Part shown: piece after piece, positions 5,843-10,341 of the stretch
Position numbering within the stretch: the first letter of the stretch is position 1
How the letters are laid out: each line of letters opens with the position of its first letter
Source: Gallionella sp.
Lineage (GTDB): Bacteria; Pseudomonadota; Gammaproteobacteria; Burkholderiales; Gallionellaceae
Direction of reading: 5' to 3'
Assembly: GCA_004298605.1 (NCBI GenBank)
Contig: SCPW01000239.1
Span: forward strand, 1-10,341
DNA length: 10,341 bases
Made by a program: the position numbers and the translations under genes
The notes under the pieces: model-generated
What the model was told of the DNA's origin: nothing
The model's input: only the letters and a program-made list of their open reading frames with translations
The model's database searches: none

Positions 5843-7209
5843 GCGGGTGTCCGGACAAAAGTTTTTGGTCTTTCGATGATGCCCTGTTGAAGCCCGCCGT
5901 CCTGCGCCGCAAGTGCGGCGCGCGGATCCTGCAGGTTTGACAGAACGGCGGCAAAGCTGGACACCCCCGCGCCCTTGAACAGCACACAGAGTTTGCCGCT
6001 GCGCTTGCATTGGCGTTTCAGTTGGTAATACGCGTTGTGGCTTACCCAATCGGTGGGGCACACAACCGCATCCGCGCTGTTGATCATGTCCGGCAGGCGG
6101 GATACGGATTCTCCCTGTCCGCCGTCATGGTGGGTCAAGCGGATGCCCAGACGCTCCGCCATTGAGCGGTACTGCGCCACCAATGCGGTGCGCCCGCCGA
6201 CATAAAGCACACAGCCTATTTTTCCCCGCTTGCCGCATGAATGGCACTCGCCGTCACAGCCGCCGTTATCCGTTTCGGGCGGCATTTCGGGCGATATGAA
6301 AATGCGCTCCAGCGCGTCGCGCTCGGCGGCCAATTGATCGCGTTCGGCGCGCAACGCCCGTATCTCGCCATCGAGAACAATAAGCTTCTTTTCCATCTCG
6401 GCGCCGCGTTGCACCGCGATCAATTGTTGTTCGAGAGCCGCCCGCAGATTCATCAGCCTGCGCCCCATATCGATCATCGCTTGGCCGGATTCAAAGGCGG
6501 CAAGCCGCTCGCGCAACGCGATGATTTCGGCCGGTTCGACATGCTGGCCGGCGGCATTTTGCCGGAGCGAGCGCAGCTCCTCACGCAGGGTCGCCTTCGC
6601 GCTCACCCGTGCAAGTCGCTCGATCTCAACAAGCGATTTCAGTTCGATGTTTTCTTTTTCCAGATGAATGAGGCGGCGCGCATCTGCCGCCTGACCGGCG
6701 CCCATCTGGTGAGAAAGCATGTGTACGTCGGCATAGACAACCTGCCGTGTTTCCTCGCTGGCCGCCTTGTGGGTGAGCGCCGCCCACATGGCGCCGGACA
6801 CCTCGCCGCACGCGTGGTGCTCCCGCCAGATGGCCAGCACACCAGCATCGTTTTTCGCCTGCTCGAAGCGGCGGAGGCAGGCCTGGTATTTTCTGTCCAA
6901 GTGTTTCTGGATGGCCTCGGACATTTCGTTGCGCGTACCCGACCGGCCCGCAGCCTCGGTATGCATCGAGAACTCGTCGCGGAGAGATACGCCGAAGGCA
7001 AATCGCCGCGCAAATTTCACCAGTTCATCCATGGGCAGGCAGGTGCCGATAATCGGGCAGTGATACTTGCTCTTGAGTTCCCACAGTTTGCTGCGCTTCA
7101 CGGGTTTAATGGCAGTTTCCGGCATGATTGCCAACGGCCTGGCGGCAGAGGCGCCGTCTTGTGGGAACACGCCAGGCGCGGGCTGTTTCAGAAAAATGGG
7201 TGCATTCAT
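5839..7209 (-). CDS. DUF2325 protein with Cys/His-rich N-domain and coiled coil
   Basis: Protein of 456 residues of unknown function, presumably cytoplasmic (no signal peptide or membrane segment). Residues 48-170 form an N-terminal domain with many potential metal or haem ligands: HCPIIGTC at 50-57, H83, C111, HHAC at 131-134, ALTH at 144-147 and VHMLSH at 162-167. Residues 180-303 are a long coiled coil (IHLEKENIELKSL, LRAERDQLAAERDALERIF). A Cys cluster C318-x3-C322-x2-C325-x7-C333 follows and could hold zinc or an Fe-S cluster. Residues 334-425 are the DUF2325 domain (PF10087): VLYVGGR, THHDGGQGES, ADAVVCPTDWVSHNAYYQLK and FKGAGVSSFAAVL. The start overlaps the upstream stop as ATGA, with AAGGTGG as ribosome binding site, and its own stop overlaps hemP. 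Fur control and the hemP link point to iron or haem homeostasis; the molecular role is unknown. Confidence 0.85.
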   Translation of the reverse strand: MNAPIFLKQPAPGVFPQDGASAARPLAIMPETAIKPVKRSKLWELKSKYHCPIIGTCLPMDELVKFARRFAFGVSLRDEFSMHTEAAGRSGTRNEMSEAIQKHLDRKYQACLRRFEQAKNDAGVLAIWREHHACGEVSGAMWAALTHKAASEETRQVVYADVHMLSHQMGAGQAADARRLIHLEKENIELKSLVEIERLARVSAKATLREELRSLRQNAAGQHVEPAEIIALRERLAAFESGQAMIDMGRRLMNLRAALEQQLIAVQRGAEMEKKLIVLDGEIRALRAERDQLAAERDALERIFISPEMPPETDNGGCDGECHSCGKRGKIGCVLYVGGRTALVAQYRSMAERLGIRLTHHDGGQGESVSRLPDMINSADAVVCPTDWVSHNAYYQLKRQCKRSGKLCVLFKGAGVSSFAAVLSNLQDPRAALAAQDGGLQQGIIERPKTFVRTPA

Positions 7210-7523
7210 GCCGCCACCTTCACCGCGCCGCCCGCGAAAAGCCGGTCAGCCGCGGCCGATGATCGCGTGCTGGATACAACAACCGGAGCACGCCCGTTGG
7301 CCGGATCACGTTCCAAAATTTCGACCAGTTCCCGCGCATGTTCGCGCAAATGCGCGTCCGCCGCCGGGTCGGAGGATACCTGTTCCAGCAACATCGCCGC
7401 CAGGCGGGCGGCGCGCGGGCAACCAGTTTCCATGTGTCTGGCCAGATAAGCCAGCGCACCGGCCACCATGCGCGTCGGTTGCTGTTTGTGCTGCAATGTC
7501 AAATTATCCGTAATATGCGACAT
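7206..7523 (-). CDS. Small helical protein of unknown function, first gene of the DUF2325-hemP operon
   Basis: Protein of 105 residues that I do not recognise. The middle (MVAGALAYLARHMETGCPRAARLAAMLL, 19-46, and ADAHLREHARELVEILER, 55-72) is helical. The tail from about 78 is Ala/Ser-rich and probably disordered. There is no signal peptide and no membrane segment. The ATG at 7523 has GGAGAGG eight bases upstream. An in-frame ATG at 7667 lies beyond the Fur boxes and is unlikely. The stop overlaps the DUF2325 start as ATGA, so the two are coupled and a physical partnership is plausible (inference). The first residues MSH and the leader match the porin gene start, but the rest is unrelated. 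The gene is real on grounds of ribosome binding site, promoter and coupling. Confidence 0.75.
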   Translation of the reverse strand: MSHITDNLTLQHKQQPTRMVAGALAYLARHMETGCPRAARLAAMLLEQVSSDPAADAHLREHARELVEILERDPANGRAPVVVSSTRSSAAADRLFAGGAVKVAA

Positions 7524-7665
7524 GGGCGCTGCCTCTCCATAATGCGGCTGACCGGGGTTGTTGCCCGGCTTTCGCGGGTTGAATAAATCGGCTCTAAAAC
7601 ATATTAAATGAGAATACATCTCAATATACATGAGAATCATTCTCATAAACAAGCGATTTATACGC
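7524..7665 (-). repeat. Fur-regulated leader, copy C
   Basis: Third homologous promoter/5' UTR cassette. It shares with copy A the 19-base block GCCCGGCTTTCGCGGGTTG plus GAATAAAT and CTAAAACATAT further out. With all copies it shares AATGCGGCTG and the distal CAAGCGATTTAT tail. On the minus strand CCGGG and CCCGG could form a small hairpin around CAACAAC, but this pairing is not kept in copies A and B, so a conserved riboswitch is unlikely. Confidence 0.82.
7609..7645 (-). promoter_or_regulatory. Tandem Fur boxes for the DUF2325-hemP operon
   Basis: TGAGAATACATCTCA at 7609-7623 and the fully symmetrical TGAGAATCATTCTCA at 7631-7645. The centres are again 22 bp apart, exactly as in the other two sites. 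They lie 86-122 bp upstream of the first start codon. Strong iron-dependent repression is expected, shared with the two other operons. Confidence 0.87.
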
Positions 7666-8187
7666 AACCAATAACTTTGGGCGCGATTTACCTGTTCGAG
7701 GTAAATTGGTGCTCAATTTGAAAAACTGTGTGACTTCCATATCTGTATTCCGTGCCGCACCTCCTTCCGTGCAGCATAATATTGCAGCTAAAGCTGACCG
7801 GCTAAAGCCGGTGGTTCAAACCTTATGATTGATAATTAATTAAGAGTGGAATAATGTAATGGACGCCCGCTTCCCGGAACGGCACCGATGTGCCAAAGCG
7901 GAATATCACTTAACCACCAAAGGAAGGGGCAGGCGATCATAAAGTGATGGCAAAACAGGTAAGACCGCGGCCGGGCAAGCCCGCGATAGCCAAAACGCTT
8001 TGAGTGCGCTGGAATGATAGGGCCCCGGCCAGCGGGTTCCATCAGGGCAGCGGCTATATGCCGCAAACAAAGCCCGAATATATGGCTGCAATCTTTATCT
8101 ATTCTTGTCAAAACCGAGCGAAAGCTATTGCAGTTCGGGGCGTCCATATATGGCTATGCAAGGCCATCGCGCCCCTACAAAAAACCA
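7656..8187. other. Gene-free stretch upstream of the MoxR gene, rich in small palindromes
   Basis: No credible gene was seen on either strand. It holds GGGCGCGATTTACC box copy 2 at 7679-7692, whose right side GGTAAATTGGTGC partly pairs back on it. Two adjacent hairpins follow: CAGCTAAAGCTG, then ACCGGCTAAAGCCGGT (7797-7812), a common dispersed repeat type. A compound stem at 7867-7901 has outer CCGCTT/AAGCGG and inner GGCAC/GTGCC. CCATATATGG (8144-8153) is a 10-bp palindrome close to the MoxR start. The part from 7860 to 8187 could hold an RNA or decayed DNA, but nothing identifies it. Confidence 0.5.
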
Positions 8188-9105
8188 ATGAGCCAATCTC
8201 TGAACAACGTCATCCGGCAAGCCGAACAAATCATCCTCGGCAAGCCGCAGCAAATCCGCCTCGCGCTCGCCTGCCTGCTGGCGCGCGGCCATTTGCTGAT
8301 CGAAGATTTGCCGGGGGTCGGCAAGACCACGCTGGCGCACGTCCTGGCGCGCACGCTGGGCTTACAGTTCCAGCGCATCCAGTTCACCAGCGACCTGCTG
8401 CCCGCCGATATTCTCGGCGTGTCGGTATATCAGCGCGACAGTGGAAAATTCGAATTCCACCCCGGCCCGATTTTCGCGCAAATGGTTCTGGCCGACGAAA
8501 TCAACCGCGCCACACCCAAAGCGCAGAGCGCATTGCTGGAAGCGATGGAAGAGCAGCAGGTCACCATCGAAGGCACGACGCGCCCCCTGCCCGCGCCGTT
8601 CTTCGTCATCGCCACACAAAACCCGGCGCATCAGGTCGGTACTTTCCTGCTGCCGGAATCGCAACTGGACCGTTTCCTGATGCGCATCCAGATGGGCTAT
8701 CCCGATGCGCAGGCGGAACGCGGCTTACTGTCCGGCGTAGACCGGCGCTCAATCATCGCCGGGCTCGACCCGCAAATGGAAAGCGCGGAACTGCTGGCGC
8801 TGCAACAGCGCGTCAAGGAAGTGTTCGTCTCACCCGCGCTGCTCGATTACATTCAAGCCATCCTGCGCCACACGCGCGAATCGGCGCGCTACACGCACGG
8901 CCTGTCGCCGCGCGCCGGGCTGGCACTGCTCTCCGCCGCGCGCGCCTGGGCATTGCTCGACGAACGCGATGCGGTGCTTCCCGAGGATGTGCAAGCCGTA
9001 TTGCCCGGCGTGACCAGCCACCGCCTGCAAGCGGTCGGCGAATACCAGAAACACAACAGCGATACGCTGGCGCGCGAATTGGTCGAGGCGGTGGCTATAC
9101 CATAA
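8188..9105 (+). CDS. MoxR-family AAA+ ATPase
   Basis: Cytoplasmic AAA+ chaperone-like ATPase of 305 residues, the normal length for the family. Walker A is LPGVGKTT (41-48), Walker B is VLADEINRA (100-108, with D103 and E104), sensor 1 is IATQNP (141-146), LPESQLDRF is at 155-163 and the sensor-2 SPRAG is at 240-244. MoxR proteins usually work with DUF58 and VWA-domain proteins to mature or regulate an enzyme complex or envelope function. The partner DUF58 gene starts only at 10223, separated by a toxin-antitoxin module. The start at 8188 (MSQSLNNVIRQ) gives the usual family length, but no Shine-Dalgarno stands before it (the upstream is CTACAAAAAACCA). The open frame runs up to 8014, yet the extra 58 residues look non-coding. 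Confidence 0.93.
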   Translation: MSQSLNNVIRQAEQIILGKPQQIRLALACLLARGHLLIEDLPGVGKTTLAHVLARTLGLQFQRIQFTSDLLPADILGVSVYQRDSGKFEFHPGPIFAQMVLADEINRATPKAQSALLEAMEEQQVTIEGTTRPLPAPFFVIATQNPAHQVGTFLLPESQLDRFLMRIQMGYPDAQAERGLLSGVDRRSIIAGLDPQMESAELLALQQRVKEVFVSPALLDYIQAILRHTRESARYTHGLSPRAGLALLSAARAWALLDERDAVLPEDVQAVLPGVTSHRLQAVGEYQKHNSDTLARELVEAVAIP

Positions 9106-9180
9106 ACCCGGGGCTGCGAATTGGACAAACGCGCCAAATAGGAATAAATTGCATCAAGCATATCAATTGGGGCAATTATC

Positions 9181-9450
9181 ATGATCAGAGAAGCAACCGC
9201 TATGACCGTTCGGCAAAATCTGGGGGAATTGCTGAACGAGATTCAGTATCGCCAGGATCAAGTGCTCATCACCAAAGGCGGCAAGCCTGTCGCCGCGATG
9301 GTTGATGTCGCGCTGTTCGACAAGATACGCCTGATGCGCAGCGAGTTTGATCGAATGTCTGCGGATTTGGCAAAAATCTATCAGGGGGAATCCACCGAGG
9401 TTGCCGAACTGGAGATCGCAAAGGCCATTACTGCCGCAAGGAAACGCTGA
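9181..9450 (+). CDS. Phd/YefM-family antitoxin
   Basis: Protein of 89 residues of the Phd/YefM family (PF02604). The N-terminal DNA-binding part has AMTVRQNLGELLNEIQYRQD and VLITKGGKPVAAMVDVALFDK. The C-terminal tail (LAKIYQGESTEVAELEIAKAI) would wrap the toxin. It normally represses its own operon; the near-palindrome CAATTGGGGCAATT just upstream of the start is a candidate operator. TTGGAC at 9121 and AATAAA at 9143 with a 16-bp gap could be the promoter. The toxin gene starts 2 bases after the stop. The ATG at 9181 follows a GGGGC; a second in-frame ATG at 9202 is possible but gives a short N-terminus. Confidence 0.87.
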   Translation: MIREATAMTVRQNLGELLNEIQYRQDQVLITKGGKPVAAMVDVALFDKIRLMRSEFDRMSADLAKIYQGESTEVAELEIAKAITAARKR

Positions 9451-9452
9451 TC

Positions 9453-9863
9453 TTGCGTATCGTCCTCGATACCAATGTGCTGCTGTCCGGCCTGATGCTG
9501 CCTGACAGTACACCCGGCAGAATCGTCGCCGCATGGCGCAAACGGAATTTCGATCTGGTTGTTTCCGAGCCGATGTTGGAAGAAATCGCTCGTGTGCTGG
9601 CTTACCCAAAAATCAAGAAACGGCTGGGCTGGGACGACGAGCAGATTTCCCGCTACATCGGGTTGATGCGGTTTGAAGCCGAGGTGGTGTCCATTGGTGG
9701 GGTCGAGGCTAATGTCCCTGCCGACCCAAACGACAATCCTTTGCTGGCGAGCCTGATTGCCAGCAAAGCCGATTGGTTGATAACCGGCGATAGCGATTTT
9801 GATGAACTATCCGGACAATACCCCATCATCGCTCCCGGCGAGTTTGTGCGGCGGTTCTTGTAA
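9453..9863 (+). CDS. PIN-domain toxin (putative toxin component, PIN family)
   Basis: PIN-domain ribonuclease toxin of 136 residues. Expected acidic metal ligands are present: D6 in IVLDTNVLLSG, E43 or E44 in EPMLEEIARVL, D94 in DPNDNPLLASLIASKADWL, and D113/D115 in ITGDSDFDEL. The length is typical of the single-domain PIN family often annotated as putative toxin component. The start is TTG at 9453, 2 bases after the antitoxin stop; a rare start codon could keep toxin output below antitoxin. The catalytic set looks complete, so it should be an active RNase held by the Phd/YefM partner. The module interrupts the MoxR-DUF58 pair. Confidence 0.88.
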   Translation: MRIVLDTNVLLSGLMLPDSTPGRIVAAWRKRNFDLVVSEPMLEEIARVLAYPKIKKRLGWDDEQISRYIGLMRFEAEVVSIGGVEANVPADPNDNPLLASLIASKADWLITGDSDFDELSGQYPIIAPGEFVRRFL

Positions 9864-9901
9864 AGGATCGTCACGTTGCGGCGTTATTTAAATTCTGTTT
9901 C

Positions 9902-10072
9902 AACCTAAAAACCTCAGTTTAATCCGCAGATTACGCAGATTAACGCAGATTTTCAAAGCGTTGCTGACGAGTAATGCATCACCCAAAAGGTTGAGCGAAA
10001 ATTTTGGATTACCCCTTGTTTAATCGGCGGAAATCTGCGTAATCTGCGGACAACTAAGTTTTTTTAGGTTCA
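9902..10072. repeat. Composite palindromic intergenic element 2 (CGCAGATTA type)
   Basis: CCGCAGATTACGCAGATT at 9924-9941 and its exact complement at 10032-10049 form an 18-bp perfect inverted repeat with iterated CGCAGATTA units. The outer flanks are also inverted copies: AACCTAAAAACCTCAGTTT at 9902-9920 against AACTAAGTTTTTTTAGGTT at 10052-10070. The left flank is the exact reverse complement, bar one end base, of the right flank of element 1 (2100-2118). The core at 9960-9983 resembles the core of element 1 in 18 of 24 positions. No protein is encoded. It lies downstream of the PIN toxin and may also act as a transcription barrier. Confidence 0.75.
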
Positions 10073-10088
10073 AAGGTCAACTCCGCAA

Positions 10089-10102
10089 GGGCGCGATTTA
10101 CC
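10089..10102. repeat. GGGCGCGATTTACC box, copy 3
   Basis: GGGCGCGATTTACC is identical to copy 2 (7679-7692) and differs from copy 1 (2137-2151) at one base. As with copy 1, it stands about 20 bases to the right of a TTTTTAGGTT box that ends a composite element, which supports a conserved composite layout. Confidence 0.6.
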
Positions 10103-10155
10103 CCGCAGAGGCTGAGGCTTGTACCCCGGGGGTATTCGCATATAACCTGTCGCTC

Positions 10156-10173
10156 GTGCGAATGAATTCGCAC
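10156..10173. repeat. GTGCGAAT hairpin upstream of the DUF58 gene
   Basis: GTGCGAATGAATTCGCAC is an 8-bp perfect stem around GA, a dispersed REP-like hairpin type. It stands 50 bases before the DUF58 start. ACCCCGGGGGT just upstream (near 10125) is a second small palindrome. Confidence 0.55.
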
Positions 10174-10222
10174 CCGCCACGCCGCACACTGTTTTTTCCA
10201 AGGTTAACAGAGGCTCACGCCG

Positions 10223-10341
10223 GTGCTCACCATTCTCAAACAAAAATTCCGCACCTGGCTGTTCCGCCCGAAAATCGAGAGCGGAACCATCACCCTCACG
10301 CAGCGCCGCATCTTCATCCTGCCTACCAAGCAAGGCTTGGC
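10223..10341 (+). CDS. DUF58 protein, N-terminus only (right edge)
   Basis: The last 119 bases translate from GTG as a start typical of betaproteobacterial DUF58 proteins: ILKQKFRTWLFRP, then ITLTQRRIFILPTKQGL. The TLTQRR..ILPT..G stretch is the conserved entry to the family, which follows moxR in most genomes and encodes a membrane-anchored partner. The GTG is the only sensible start, because an in-frame TAA lies 16 bases upstream; AGAGG at 10208-10212 can serve as ribosome binding site. The body of the gene lies outside the window. Confidence 0.8.
   Translation, partial: MLTILKQKFRTWLFRPKIESGTITLTQRRIFILPTKQGL

Noticed and set aside
6241..7449. Plus-strand open frame of 402 codons
   Set aside because: It is the antisense shadow of the DUF2325 gene and the small upstream gene, which have coupled starts and a Fur promoter.
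7524..7600. Possible riboswitch in the shared leader
   Set aside because: The small CCGGG/CCCGG hairpin of copy C is not preserved by compensating changes in copies A and B; shared ancestry of the leaders explains the similarity.
7836..8147. Minus-strand open frame of 103 codons upstream of the MoxR gene
   Set aside because: No ribosome binding site, no family pattern, and it crosses several small palindromes; treated as non-coding.
8004..9305. Plus-strand open frame of 433 codons overlapping the MoxR gene
   Set aside because: It is another frame of the MoxR gene; the MoxR frame carries Walker A, Walker B and sensor motifs.

Overview
The window reads as a chromosomal segment of a betaproteobacterium, most likely of the Nitrosomonadales/Gallionellaceae type. 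This rests on codon use and G+C of about 57 % by eye, the betaproteobacterial style of the MoxR-DUF58 pair, and the number of intergenic palindromes. The lineage is inferred, not proven.

Positions 1-7655 are dominated by an iron-limitation (Fur) regulon, all on the minus strand, in three tightly packed operons. Each is preceded by the same kind of leader: two 15-bp Fur boxes exactly 22 bp apart (centre to centre), followed by a homologous 5' UTR. Operon 1 (1810 to 1 and beyond) encodes a P19/FetP-type periplasmic iron-transport protein and an OprB-family porin that is cut by the window edge. Operon 2 (4733 to 2499) encodes a porin O/P-like outer-membrane barrel, a secreted FMN-binding (flavinylated) protein and a four-helix, His-rich membrane protein resembling a b-type cytochrome. 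Operon 3 (7523 to 5669) encodes a small helical protein of unknown function, a DUF2325 protein with a Cys/His-rich N-terminus and a Cys cluster, and HemP. Genes within each operon overlap by 4 bp or are 1 bp apart. The likely theme is passage of iron across the outer membrane, periplasmic iron binding, and reduction of iron by a membrane cytochrome/flavoprotein pair, plus a haem- or iron-related cytoplasmic module.

Two toxin-antitoxin modules sit on the plus strand. A PF09720-type antitoxin with a ParE/RelE toxin (5089-5600) lies between operons 2 and 3. A Phd/YefM antitoxin with a PIN toxin (9181-9863) lies between a MoxR-type AAA+ ATPase gene (8188-9105) and the start of its usual partner, a DUF58 gene (10223 to the right edge).

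The intergenic regions 1951-2498, 7656-8187 and 9864-10222 are packed with palindromic repeats. Two of these regions carry related composite elements: a perfect 17- or 18-bp terminal inverted repeat, a related core, an AGGTTTTTAGGTT-like box and a GGGCGCGATTTACC box in the same order. No rRNA gene, complete tRNA gene, CRISPR array or transposase gene was found.
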